DNA of 64,000 bases, taken from assembly GCA_014607495.2 (NCBI GenBank), contig CP053154.1:12338001-12402000 (forward strand), written 5' to 3'. Positions 24,145 through 35,634 of this stretch are shown piece by piece (the first letter of the stretch is position 1; every line of letters starts with the position of its first letter). Made by a program: the position numbers and the translations under genes. The stretch comes from Carposina sasakii. Taxonomy: Eukaryota; Arthropoda; Insecta; Lepidoptera; Carposinidae. Below the pieces are notes generated by a model. It worked only from the letters and a program-made list of their open reading frames with translations, made no database searches and was not told the DNA's origin.

Positions 24145-24438
24145 ATGGAGAAGGTATAAAAGAGGAGGTGGGGCTATGAACTGAGTCGTATGGCAATCGT
24201 GAGGCCATGACGTCATGATGGAGACGGAGCTTCAGGGCCAGTGTGTGTAACGCAGTAGCTGTAACCACATGCTTATGCAAGTAGTTTGGCTGTCACTATA
24301 AGGTGGTTTCTATGTAAATGGGCAGGGCTACAGTGTTAGGATGCTCCCCTCGTCCCGTACTTCACTCCCGCACAGCGGCACACTATTTTTGTATGAAAAT
24401 ATACTTAGCCGCTACTCCTCTTTTATTTCTTCTCCATT
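24145..24438. mobile_element. 294-bp inverted-repeat element with 9-bp target duplication
   Basis: ATTACAACC occurs at 24136-24144 and 24439-24447. The ends are an imperfect inverted repeat of about 22 bases (ATGGAGAAG, then ATAAAAGAGGAG). The interior is GC-richer than its surroundings and has no long frame. An 8-9 bp duplication would fit hAT-like or Mutator-like elements; the family is not recognised. Confidence 0.65.
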
Positions 24439-24447
24439 ATTACAACC

Positions 24448-26579
24448 AATCAAATTCATTATCTTCTTGGCTTAAATGAATAATGATTGCTATCACACGC
24501 ATCTGTAATAACGCATAATAATAAGAACATCTCTGGTGGAAGAGTAGCCTAACACACGAAAACTTAATTTCTTATTCTTTATTGTTATTCTTTATTACAA
24601 TACATTTGATCTAAATCAAGTTCATAAATAGAACTCGTTCAATATTTTTGATTACCATCGGCAGCTGCTGCCAGCTAGACCGGTACTTTAACGAAATGCT
24701 GGTGAAGGATGCTTGTAGACCGCTGGGCAGTCCATCCGCCCAATGGTCAGAGGATATACAGCTAGGCACTTGTGAATAAGGAGAGAAGGTAGTTGATAAT
24801 GAGGTAAATATAAATATTTAACAAGACATTATAGCCAATGGAGTTCACAAATAAAGACCTTCTGACTTACGAATTAAGAGGACAGAATCAATTCAAATAC
24901 CTTAACGTATTTGGTTGCAATTAGCTTAGAAGATGTCTCGCTTCACCGCGTCGAGCAAATTGCACTTCAGATATAATCAAATTGCATCTTGTCTGGGGGC
25001 AATTCCGTAAAAATTTTGTGCCAAAACGCAACCACTGACGGACGAATATTTACTTACCACTTTAGTTATAAGCACTGATCGGATTAGGTAGTGCAATTTG
25101 CCTTATATTTCGATGAAATTTGAACATGGATATGCCAATTCCATAGGATTACCATTTTCTTTGCCACGCTAAAGATTATAAAATAAGTATTTTAGTACCA
25201 ATATTTTTTATTTCTACCCTTATTAATGAATAAACACATAAAATTGCTTATTAAATATTTGTCAAGAAAATGTAAGTACTTATATTTCCGAAATCCCGCA
25301 ATTCCGGGGGCGTATTCATACTAATATAATGTTTGGGTTCGTTGACCCTAGATTCTCATTTGTTACTAGGTATATATTAGCACGCAACGGTCGCGAGTAT
25401 GACAGAATAAAAATAAATGTCTGTGTCGTGCTGAAATGTGTCTCGTACCGAGCATCTACAACGGTTCCGTTTCAGCTTCATTCCAGCTCAAAACTTTTAC
25501 GGAATCGTCCCCTGTTCATCGACAACGTACCCACTAGAGGTGAAATAGTTCCCATTTCTCTAGCAAACTAATACCATCAAATAATAACTGTGATGTACTT
25601 TGAGTACGAGAGTTGGAGAATTGGTATCTTAAATATATAAAATATGTTAAAATTCCTGTTTATTAAGTTTTCTATCTCATTTACCTATAGATAGATGTAT
25701 AAACTTGCTGGCTTTGCAGCATTCATAATGATGCTTTCTCATTTTTGTGTGATTTGTGTGGAATTTTAGTTTTGCGAACTTTCTTCTACTTAACCTTATG
25801 GATAGTGGTGTGGATTTTGTACATACTTAGGTATACTTAATAAATAATATCTTAACTACTATGTAACTTTGTATACAGTTGTTGACTGTCCCAAAAAATA
25901 GATAAATAAATATATCGATTTGATGTAGCAGGTTTTAGATTTGAATCCACTACACAAAGTTCGATCGTCATTACACTTTTCTCTTTTGGAAAGATTGAGG
26001 TCAAATTCATGACAAAGGGGAATGGCCTTTTCTAATAAAAAAATCCATCCTCATTTATAAGATCCGGGTCGGTCGTCCATCAACAAAAAGTACCTATAAA
26101 AAATCAAGCTGCCACATTTAAAGTAAATCTGAGAATATAAATCTACTCACTTTTTGACCGTATTTGATATTGGGTAAAGGATATTGTCCGTTATCCTCTA
26201 CACGTTTAATTTATGATGAGTGTCATTTCTTTTACCTTTTTTTAAATAGAAATCTATTTTTATTTGGAACTTAGTTTTAGAAAAAAAATTGTCGTTAAAA
26301 TGATTACCTACTTTAACAATTAACATTATAAATAACAATAACATCGATTTTATTTTGGCATCCATGCCAATAACACAGTTTTCACACTCCAATTCTTGTT
26401 AGACGTACGATGTAAGTTTATATAAAACGTTCAGTCTGATGTAGTCGGTTTTAAAACTTTATGAATGTATTAAGTGTCGTTTATCTGGTGTATTATAAAC
26501 AAAAAACAATATCTATATAAAAGCAACCTATCCAGCTATCACGTACAAGTAGCTCTGTGAATTTGACGTTTTATTTACA
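24448..26579. other. Gene-free stretch
   Basis: AT-rich. An 80-codon frame at 25329-25571 is not recognised and is probably chance. No element ends identified. Confidence 0.5.
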
Positions 26580-26885
26580 ACCAGTGGACGCCCGTGACTC
26601 CGTCCGCGTAGACTACAGATAAAACAAAATGTCGAAATTATCCGGGATTAAAACATTTTCCCGGGATAAAAAGCCTATATGTTAAGTGGGACCTGTCACA
26701 ATATATTACTGAAAACTGCATCGAAATCGGTTCATCCGTTTCTGAGATTAGCGTGCACAAACGCAAAGACAAACAGACAAAAATTCCAAAAAACATTTTT
26801 TGGGTACTATTGCGTTAATATTTTTTCTCATATATCTTCTATGTACAGACAGCGATCCATTACATTTTTATTATATATATTATAA
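26580..26885 (-). mobile_element. GTCY-type decayed element (family H), copy 1
   Basis: Left edge reads GTGGACGCCCGTGACTCCGT, the reverse of the CGCGGACGGAGTCGCGGGCG end seen at 27790. Then follow TTATCCGGGAT, TTTCCCGGGATAAAAAG and a degenerate GACA tract with an AT-rich end. This is a Lepidoptera-wide repeat type associated with GTCY microsatellites. Confidence 0.65.
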
Positions 26886-27302
26886 TATCTCGCTCTCACA
26901 AATCTCATGCTACGTTGCTGATATTACTTAAAACGAAAGACGAGTCGAATTTTCAATGTGAGATTTTATTGTTACCCAAATGTAAAAAGTATGAATGATA
27001 TATGAACAAGATTATCTAACCTAGTTTTCAACAAAAACTCATATAAATATACAACCACCGCAACAACATAGTCGTATGCAAGCTAACTCTATTTTTGACT
27101 ATATGCCAAGTCCGGCTTGTTAGTTGACCTTACCTAAGTGTCCCAAATTTGGATGTTAGCTCAAGTTGTTGCAGACCAAATGGGATTGCAAAATGCAAAT
27201 TTGAATTTAGACAACGATCCCGGTATAAGTCAAGTGAAATAAGACGTCGTTTGGGATTGTACTCTAGTTGAGACTGTTTACGTAGTAACTACTTATCCCA
27301 AC

Positions 27303-27309
27303 TATATTA

Positions 27310-27364
<55 letters not shown>

Positions 27365-27806
27365 TAAATGCGAAAGTAACTCTGTCTGTCTGTCTGTTAC
27401 GCTTTCCCGCTTAAACCTCGCAACCGATTTTGATGAAATTTGGTACAGACAATCTTTAGACCCTGAGACAGAACATAGGCTACTTTTTATTTCGAAAAAA
27501 AGGGATGAAGGGGTTGAAATAGAGGTTGAAAGTTTGTATGGGATTTCTTAATTTTAAAAGATAAAACCATGAAACTTTATATTTAAGCACTTGATAAGAA
27601 ATCATTAAACATTTGTTCTAGCATTTTTGAAATTTCGACCAGCTAAGGGGTGAAATAAGGGTTGAAAGTTAGTATGCTTCGTCAAATATCACGTCATAAG
27701 AAACAAAAAATCGTTTGTTCTAGCATTTTGAAATTTTTACCAGTTTGGGGGTGAAATAAATTTTGTTTTTTCTGTAGTCCACGCGGACGGAGTCGCGGGC
27801 GTCCAC
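27303..27806 (+). mobile_element. GTCY-type element (family H), copy 2, longest in window
   Basis: Starts with a 58-base TA tract (27303-27360), then ATGCGAAAGTAACTCTGTCTG (GTCT microsatellite), AACCGATTTTGATGAAATTT and ACATAGGCTACTTTTTAT, and ends with CGCGGACGGAGTCGCGGGCG and TCCACT. No intact frame. Nine recognisable copies or fragments occur in the window. Confidence 0.75.
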
Positions 27807-28564
27807 TATTTTTTTATAACTGGTATTGAATCTGACAACTCATTGAGATCACAGGCAACTACAGTCGTTTTGAAAAACAAGATGCTTGCAAACCAAGCCT
27901 AATCTTATGGCGCATAGCCCCGTCAATACCAGAAATTGCTTTCTAAAGCCTATAATGCTTTTTCCAGAATGACTGACGAACAACGCACAACCCAAAAGCT
28001 GATTATAGAGACCGGAACTTGCAGGGTGTGCTCTTTGTATCACATAGGCATTCTACAAGAAAGGACTTTCAAAATTTCCCATGGAAGTCGTGGGTGGGCT
28101 GTCTCTAGTGAAAACATAATGATAGTTCGTCAATAACTGTGTCATCTTTAGGTAACCTTATTCTTCGGGGAATCTAGAGTAGCACTAAAGAATTTTCCGA
28201 ATTTCCCTCGGGAGCTGGAAAACGGGAAATCTTAATGTGGACGAACTCGTGGGCGGCCGCTGGTTAACCATATTTAGACATTCAGGGCTGAATTTTATGA
28301 CAAGATAGAGACATGAAATTGACTCATCGTGTGGGATAGTATGTGTTATGAAGAATATAGGTAGATACAGGATGATTCTGGAACGTACCCATATAAACTC
28401 AGTTCGCATTTTATATTCGATAGCTTACTTCCTTATAATTAATTGTTAAAACTCAAACTTATTCACATTTTACTATCGTGAGTCAAAAGAAACATATAAG
28501 TGCACTCTCAATCTAGAATCCTCGAAGGTATAGTTATTACTAAGAATACGATCGTAAATCGAAA

Positions 28565-28918
28565 TTATAGTTGACTAGTTGTTGTCCGCGACTTTATCAA
28601 CGTGGACGTGTGTAGCCCATGTCCTTCTCCGCACTCCACACTATGTATGCAAAATTTCAAAAAGATTAGTTAAGTAAATAAAGCGTAAAGGGGTAACAAA
28701 CAAACAAACAAACATACTTTCTTATATACTTACTAGCTGTTGCCCACGGCTCCGCTCCCTTGGATGTCGCTTATTGCGTGGAAGGGGTATGAAAAATAGA
28801 TAGTAGCCGATTCTCAGACCCACTGAATATGCATATAAAATTTTATAAAAATCGGTCAAGCCGTTTCGAAGGAGTATGGTAACTAACACTGTGACACGAG
28901 AATTTTATATATAAGATA
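28565..28918 (-). mobile_element. Two adjacent family H relics (copies 3 and 4)
   Basis: Units at 28565-28720 and 28732-28918 each begin with a TAGTTGTTGTCCGCG or TAGCTGTTGCCCACGG type end and pass a diverged AAATTTCAAAAAGATTAG or AAATCGGTCAAGCCGTTTCG block. The first ends in a CAAA microsatellite (28698-28716), where other copies carry GTCT. Confidence 0.6.
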
Positions 28919-29267
28919 TAACTATTAGTTGGGATATCAACGTTATATTTTGATAGTTTCTGTAAAGCTGATGAAGTACGTATTTCAGTTTCCAATGTTA
29001 ATCACATCACATTATGTAAAACAAATATTAACTATCAATGTCATCAGGTGAGGGATTCAGCTTTGTAGTTTGCGTATAGCGGGAACGCAAAGTGTGAGAG
29101 AAAAATTAAGTAATTGTGAGTGGTAAGAGAGGAATGCAGAGGTCGAATGATTTTTTCCACAGAATTGATTATTGTTAAAATGTTATCGTTCAGCCATACG
29201 TAACTATCGGGATGAAAAATAACGTTTCCATAATGTAATTTCAAAAAAAAAAAAAAAAAAAGAGATG

Positions 29268-29340
29268 GTAAAATTCGTCACCCGAGTAATTGACCCGGTG
29301 GCTCAGTGGTAAGAGCGCTGGCACGGAATGCAGAGGTAGG
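29268..29340. mobile_element. Rearranged family F SINE (copy 4): inverted tail joined to head
   Basis: The inverted SINE tail (GGTAAAATTCGTCACCCGAGT) is fused directly to a forward SINE head (AATTGACCCGGTGGCTCAGT, then GGCACGGAATGCAGAGGT). It follows a 19-base A run (29243-29261). The head is tRNA-like, but the missing B box rules out a functional tRNA. Confidence 0.65.
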
Positions 29341-30584
29341 GTTGAGTTATAGCTTGGTAAAAAAGTCTATTTGAAGTCGGTTCAGCCATACGTAAATATC
29401 TATGTTTTATGGAGTTCTAGCATTTTTCTTACTAGTTTGATAACAAGCATGCATAAACATCGATCGTTATTCCAGGGAATGAGCAATATGTCTCCATCGT
29501 TAAATCACATTTTTATTTTTATCGCTGCATTATATTTTATTCGAGTAGTTTGATTTTCGGCAAGCATATTTGTGATAAATTTTGCTGTTGCTCTTTAAAA
29601 TATTTATGGATCTTGGAATGCATGATACGAGAGACATATTTAAAAGATTCAATATTGTTAGTACAAATATTTTAGTACTTAAGTCGTTTAGTTCGTAAGT
29701 TGTTGAGACGTTGGTAGTAGGTAGGTTGCAAAGGCGCAACGTAAGGTCATTGGGCAGCACCTTGTTATGAAGAAGGCCATGATAAATCTTTTAATTATAA
29801 TTTAAATGTAAAGAATAGTTGTAACCAAAAACAACAAAGCCGAAAAGTTCTTCTTAACAAAAACTGTAAAAAAGTGTTCAAAGATGTTGACAAAACGTAA
29901 TTAGGGTGAGAAAAACGTCGAAAAAATAAATAGGTACAGATCGGTTACTCCTAATAATTGCCATAACACAAACTTCTAAGCTTTAAAAACATATTAACAA
30001 TTCTCATTGTTAAACAGTTAAAATTGTTTCCCAATTTTGCCTACTACTATTTGACCTGCGTCTCTTAGTCTAATCGTCGTACATAGCATTACCATAAATT
30101 AATGACAATTGTAGGTACTTAAGCTGAGGTCTGATTTTAACATAATTTAATACAAATACTTATGTATTATTGTTCTTATTCATTATACATTAAAAACTAT
30201 CTACTCTGTGTAAGGCTAAAGGAAATAAAAAATTAAAAAAATAGTTAAGTTAAAAATTAGTACAACTTTACACTTTTAGCTTAGCTTTGTATAAATATAT
30301 ATTATCGTAATGCTACGCTTAAAATTGCTTTTAGGCGTCTTTTAGTCTAATCGTCGTTAGTTAATAAATTAAACAATTGCGCCATTTTAATACACCTTCA
30401 GTAAGTAAATAAGCATTTACACTAAGCTTATCGTTTACGCTCTTCTTTAGGTACAAGTACTCTAGATAGGTAAACAAAACCCAAACTGAAACATGCTTTT
30501 ATAAAACCGATAAACAAGCCATAATGAAAGCTAATTTCGGCAATGTTTTTCGCTGTCATTCCATAACATTGTCCCTTTTATAAA
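29341..30584. other. Gene-free stretch
   Basis: AT-rich. A 22-base direct repeat around GTCTAATCGTCGT occurs at about 30058 and 30335. No gene. Confidence 0.5.
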
Positions 30585-30801
30585 GCCTCGAGCACACCGG
30601 ATGCGTATGCGTGCACGTAAGCGTAGACGTACAAGTACCTCTGAGTTTAATGTATAGAACTGTCACCGCTTGACGTCTATGCTTACGTCTACGCATACGC
30701 ATCCGGTCTGCCCGTGCCTATACAGTTCCATACATTACAACTCAGAGGTACGTATACGTCTACGCTTACGTGCACGCACACGCATCCGGTGTGCTCGAGC
30801 C
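30585..30801 (+). mobile_element. CpG-phased foldback element (family C), copy 1
   Basis: Arms 30585-30663 and 30722-30801 are near-perfect inverse copies. A third partial arm (30673-30707) lies between them in the orientation of the right arm. In the arm, CpG occurs at 30598, 30604, 30610, 30616, 30622 and 30628: exactly every six bases, as CGTANN-type hexamers. Other copies are at 32801 and 62219. No transposase. Confidence 0.8.
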
Positions 30802-31297
30802 TTTAATGAACCTAAAAAACTAGCTACTCTTTCGTTACATGAGTGAACCTTCGGTACCTAGCTATTCTGTAGCTGGCCGTCACCGCGGCTAATAACTACC
30901 TATCATCAATCAAGTTTGTTGTTCCCGGGGCGGACCTGACCTGAATTTTTGTCGAAATTTCAAGCATCCATCCTGCTGTAGTGACATACGGAGCTTTTAA
31001 AGACAGATTAAAAAGTTAACAATGTGTGTTCCGCTAATGGGTTTAGGTTCATTGCTCTTGAGTTGTTTGCAGACTTGTTCAAATCTTCGCAGACGGTTAT
31101 TGAAAAAAAAAACGATTGTTTTATTGTATCAGATAATTGTTAATGTGAAAATACACGTTTAATTGAGAGTAACGAAGCATCTAGATGTTTAAATAGTACG
31201 TATATTGCATTCATACCAATGAATGACAATTGCGCATACTATCTAATTACTATTAAATCTCAAAAACGGTATCGATCAGCGAAATTGTTCTCAAATA

Positions 31298-31434
31298 CAG
31301 GATGTAATAGAAGGTGAATTAAGCGAGATAGTACAAAAATAGCTAATAGATAACTAAAATTTTTGTGGATAGGTTCTTGATAGTGGGCTATTTTCATAAA
31401 ATATCACTTAACATACCCCTTTTGTTACATACTG
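31298..31434. mobile_element. Small CAGGATG-ended MITE-like element
   Basis: Ends CAGGATGTAATAGAAGG and, reversed, CAGTATGTAACAAAAGG form an inverted repeat. Flanks are AATA and TATA. Length 137 bases, no coding capacity. Confidence 0.6.
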
Positions 31435-32306
31435 TATAAAGACAATTTAAAAAGATTAACTTAACAGCAGTGTGTAGTTGAACCATCCAATTCGGTACAA
31501 ATAGAGAGCAGCGTGAACCGAATTGAATCAAGATTGGTACAAAACGGGGCACAGAAACGGATCGACGTTTTCACCTACTATATTAAAACAAATGAAAATT
31601 CCCGTCGATGTTTGATCCCTGCCCGTGGAACAGTTAACCCGAATCTAAACGTATTCTTTTGAACAATAAAGGCAAATTGAATAAGAAAACGTTTCCTTGC
31701 AGGGGTATTTCGGGCCCGAAGGTTTTAATTGAGAAAACAAAGCGGGGAGTTATTTCGCTGTAGATTTTCCGTCTGGTCTAAGAATTTTGTGCGAATTAAC
31801 CTTTCCGGGCATGTTCATTTTGCGTAGTGAATTTAATGTAGTACCTTAATTAATTCTATACTATTACAAGATTTCGTGATTGTACTCTAATTAAAATATA
31901 CTGATATAAAATTATGTAAAGCACCGGTCCTCGATATTACCGTTATATATCTATTTACACTTGAGAAACAGACAATCAGTTTCATTTACCATACACGACC
32001 CTTCTGTAACTGCGAACTTGCATACGTTTTGCATACATTTCCGAAATCAATCTTTGTTTCGCCAACAACCGTGGCATCCTCAGCCACTAATTATTATAAA
32101 CCTCTAAAACCCAACACATTACTTACACAGAATAACTACCCTCTACTAAGTTTAAAAAATACCCACCATCAAATAAATATATACTGATTTTCCACAAACC
32201 AAATATATTGGGTGATTTCCTTTGATAAATTAGTAAAGAAAAACAAGGATGTATGCAACAACATATTCCATTGCCTAAGGACATTGACTGGTTACGTAGC
32301 CACGAT
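31435..32306. other. Gene-free stretch
   Basis: Nothing recognised beyond chance frames. Confidence 0.5.
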
Positions 32307-32560
32307 TCAACTGTCATTTAAAAGGTTTACACCAGAATATTTGGCTTTCAAAATCTCCAACTGTTCCAAAATAGATAGACGAATGCCCTTTTCACACGTA
32401 TACAGACTAACAAAACTCTGGAATTTTAACCAAGTGTTTGGCAACCCTATAAGCTGCCAAATGTTCTTGGTATCTAATCTTGAAGTTACGACCCGTTTGA
32501 CCTATATAAACAGAATTACAGTCAGGACAGTGCAAGCTGATTTTTTATCAATTGGTAGTT
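32307..32560 (-). pseudogene. Penelope-like element relic: GIY-YIG endonuclease domain
   Basis: On the minus strand, from 32541 downward, the frame reads HCPDCNSVYIGQTGRNFK, then IRYQEHLAAYRVAKHL, and reaches a TAG at 32407-32409. After a frameshift near 32400 it continues SILEQLEILKAKYSG and NLLNDS to a stop at 32307-32309. A CPxC...VYIGQTGR block followed by YxEH and AKHL, with a closing NLLND motif, is characteristic of the GIY-YIG nuclease at the C-terminus of Penelope-like retroelements. At least two frameshifts or stops show it is dead. The 162-codon plus-strand frame over this region is an antisense shadow. Confidence 0.75.
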
Positions 32561-32800
32561 TTGTGTTAATTAATCTATTTAAAGAATTAAAAGTCTTAAA
32601 AGCCACCAAGATGAATGATTTTGTGTACTCAATAGGAGGTTATAAATTAGTTGTGCTAGACAATCAGTTAAGCGAGGTAGTTCGTATCGGCCTGCACTAA
32701 AGTACGGGGAAGTTTCCGAAACTAAAGTACGAACCGAAAGAACTAATGTCATTAGGCACATCAACGTAGACGTATATGGCAAACTTCTTAAAATGTTTCA

Positions 32801-33011
32801 GCCTCAAGCACACCGGATGCGTATGCGTGCACGTAAGCGTAGACGTACACGTACCTCTGAGTTTAATGTATGGAACTGTCACCGCTTGACGTCTATGCTT
32901 TCGTCTACGTATACGCATCCGGTCTGCCGCACCTATACAGTTCCATACATTACAACTCAGAGGTACGTGTACGTCTTCGCTTACGTGTACGCATACGCAT
33001 CCGGTGTCGAG
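32801..33011 (+). mobile_element. CpG-phased foldback element (family C), copy 2
   Basis: Same orientation and layout as copy 1. CpG in the left arm falls at 32814, 32820, 32826, 32832, 32838, 32844 and 32850, keeping the six-base phase over seven steps. The arginine-rich open frames crossing it on both strands are by-products of the repeated CGNNNN hexamers. Confidence 0.8.
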
Positions 33012-33479
33012 CACACTTTCATCTCGTGCGTTTCACTAAATATCCTGGCAACAAATGTTCGCACATCATAATTATGAGTCGGCGGCGGATAAAAGTCTCT
33101 AGTTCGTGCAGGCCTAAATTCTCTGGCGTATAAAACTTAACGATAGACTTCTTTGTAAGAGACCGAACTATTTTAAAGTAAATAACTTGCACGTAGAGTG
33201 GTCTTTAAAATTTTTAAACAACTCAAGTTTCAATGCAAAAAGCTATAAGCTCTTCTAAAGAATTTTAAGTCGACAACTAAGGTGCATTTTCTGGGCTGTT
33301 TAAAACTTTCATTTTACAGGGTATGGCCATTATTCTTTAAATTATCCGAGAATTACTCCAACAATTAAATAGTATAAAAAGATTTAGGAGTACTTAAATA
33401 TTCATAAACTTTTTTAAATGAAATTTTAGTGTTGTTGGTATTCGAAATAGTGCTTTCGGAATAGTGCTATGTATTATCT

Positions 33480-33607
33480 TGCATGCTAGGTGCTCGGATC
33501 TGGTTTCTTGGGACGATTGTAGGTAGTGCAAGTGCTTGTTTTTGCAGTTATGAGTTATCAGATCCGAGAGTCAGTGGAGGGTTTAGGGCCCGGTGGTGGG
33601 CGCACCC
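33480..33607 (+). repeat. Dispersed GC-rich repeat (family K), copy 1
   Basis: Starts TGCATGCTAGGTGCTCGGAT, carries CAGATCCGAGAGTCAGTGGA and TAGGGCCCGGTGGTGGGCG. Recurs at 45870-45985 in the same orientation. Unknown family; perhaps a LINE fragment. Confidence 0.65.
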
Positions 33608-33721
33608 ATAGCGAATGAAATTCATAAACTTTACCAAGTTTTAAAATGCGTAATTAATAGTTTCGTAAATTATTCTTATTAGTTACAAACATTTTATACA
33701 GTTTACAATAATAATATAGTG

Positions 33722-34024
33722 GATTCTGACCGTCACACTTAAACCATACCTTTAAGTTAGTCCTAACTGTCCCTTTCTGTCGCAACCATTAATACGATTG
33801 GAGAGGGACAGACCTAATTTTAGTCTAATTTTAATACTCACATGCATGTGGTAGGTGCAGTACCGGGCAAATACTTAAATTAATCTATTATTATTATTCT
33901 TATGTTTACTAACCTAGTCACTTAAGTTTTTCTCGCATACCTACTAACTCAATTATGGACTCTGTCTGAAATAAATAGTTTTTTTTTTTTTTTTTTTTTA
34001 AGTTTAAGTGCGACGGTTAGAATC
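33722..34024. mobile_element. GACCGTCACAC terminal-inverted-repeat element, copy 1
   Basis: Ends GATTCTGACCGTCACACTTA and, reversed, GATTCTAACCGTCGCACTTA. Carries a 21-base T run (33979-33999) and other sequence absent from the shorter copy at 34553, suggesting a secondary insertion or an internally deleted sister. Confidence 0.65.
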
Positions 34025-34552
34025 GACATAATGTATAGATATACAGGCGTCCTTATATACAAAGATATAAGGCATTTTACACACCGACTATTCAGTTAGC
34101 CTACTACCGCTTTTTGAGCACAAATACCAATACTAACAATCCTATTATTTATGATGCGTTACTATCAGAAAATCACAGACCATATCATTAAATATAATGT
34201 TACCTACTATCCTGATAATGAGTAATCATATTATCATAATTAAAAATAAATAGGTAGTACAAACAAAAATATGATTACATGTTAAATATTACATTTTAAC
34301 CACCATACAGATATGATAAATACTAGACCGCAATAACGAAAATAGACCGCAATCACTTACCTAACTGTATATTGTTATAATGAGTACAATTTTATCGCGA
34401 TTGAATAATCATTCATAATCATGAACGAGTTGAAAAAGGTAAAACTTTAAAATTATACTGTTTTCATAGAAATAAATAGCCTTTTTATGTACCTATAATT
34501 TCACATCCCGCGGTCCCTTGTTACGCGTGGCGTATGACCACATGGTGTGGTC

Positions 34553-34677
34553 GATACTGACCGTCACACATAAACCTAAACTTAAAGTTTGTCTTATCTG
34601 TCCCTTTCCGTCTCAGCCTTCTACATTAGGAATGGAGAGAAGCTGACATGGCTAATTTAAGTGTGACGGTCAGAATC
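34553..34677. mobile_element. GACCGTCACAC terminal-inverted-repeat element, copy 2
   Basis: A 125-base sister of the previous element with ends GATACTGACCGTCACACAT and, reversed, GATTCTGACCGTCACACTTA. Shares TCTGTCCCTTTC and GGAGAG blocks. Confidence 0.7.
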
Positions 34678-34784
34678 GCCCACAATACCTAGTACATTCG
34701 TATACTTCAGGAGCAATTAACACTTTTAAGTTACAAACTTCGTATTATATTACACACTTATTATATTACCTATATGTAGGTATA

Positions 34785-35233
34785 CAGGGTGTTTTTTCGT
34801 TGCCACCCTTAACGAAGGGTACATACTCTATGCAATATGAAAACAATGTAAATTTTTTTGTTTTTTTTTATTACTTGATCGGGCGAAATTTAAAGTGTCC
34901 AGTGTTTATGATAGTTTTTTCGTAGACAGATATTAATTATTTCTCATGGAAAAATCTTGCTACACGCGGCAATGTGCATTTGCAGAAAAACGCAGTTTAT
35001 ATACTCAACTTTGGACCCTAATATTTTGGAAACCAGACACACTGGAAGAAATCTCTTATAGGGATAAGCACGCCTTTGTACATTGTCAATGTAAAATGTT
35101 TTTCCATATAAAATGTCTGTGTACAATAAAGAATAGAATACACTTCCCAGGCATGCTTCTATGGAGAAAAATGATCGTGATGATGAGGAGGTTCCGTAGT
35201 TTTCGGGAACGTTGGCGACCAAAAATCACCCTG
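34785..35233 (+). mobile_element. Family B element, copy 3, longest in window
   Basis: Ends CAGGGTGTTTTTTCGTTGCC and, reversed, CAGGGTGATTTTTGGTCGCC: inverted repeat of about 20 bases. Flanked by TATA at 34781-34784 and 35234-35237. Length 449 bases. The 92-102 codon frames inside are on opposite strands and show no transposase motif. Confidence 0.75.
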
Positions 35234-35634
35234 TATATATTATTACAGAATTAATATTATTTTGATAAAGTGTTTAGTAATATTTTTGTTCCGATTTCTT
35301 TGCCAACCCCACCAAAATCATTCAGCCATATTATTTTTAAATAAACCTGAACGGTTTCCTAGTTTGCGACAGGCTTTACCACGCATCCGTAGTCGGCACA
35401 ATGCGAGTGAGCCTTTTAGCTCCGGAAATTACTTCTCCGATTCACGATCCAGTTTTAAAATTATTTATTGGATAATTTACATATTGAATCTGTTGTAGAA
35501 AGTTGATGTGTCTGTAAAAATGGATTTTATTTATCTATCCCGAAGAATCGCGTCAAAATTTTGCAGAGATATAGGTTATTAGTCTGCACAGGCATAATAA
35601 TATGATTACCAACATCTACATATAATAAAATAAA

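Noticed and set aside
26509..26545. TATATAAAAG as a promoter
   Set aside because: A single TATA-like string in AT-rich DNA with no downstream gene; expected by chance.
27303..27360. TA tract as a functional or structural element
   Set aside because: It is the microsatellite at the edge of a GTCY-type element.
32212..32700. 162-codon plus-strand open frame
   Set aside because: It is antisense to a decayed Penelope-like GIY-YIG domain and has no recognisable motif of its own.
32793..33133. Arginine-rich open frames on both strands
   Set aside because: They arise from the six-base CpG repeats of the foldback element; the same artefact occurs at 62192-62431.
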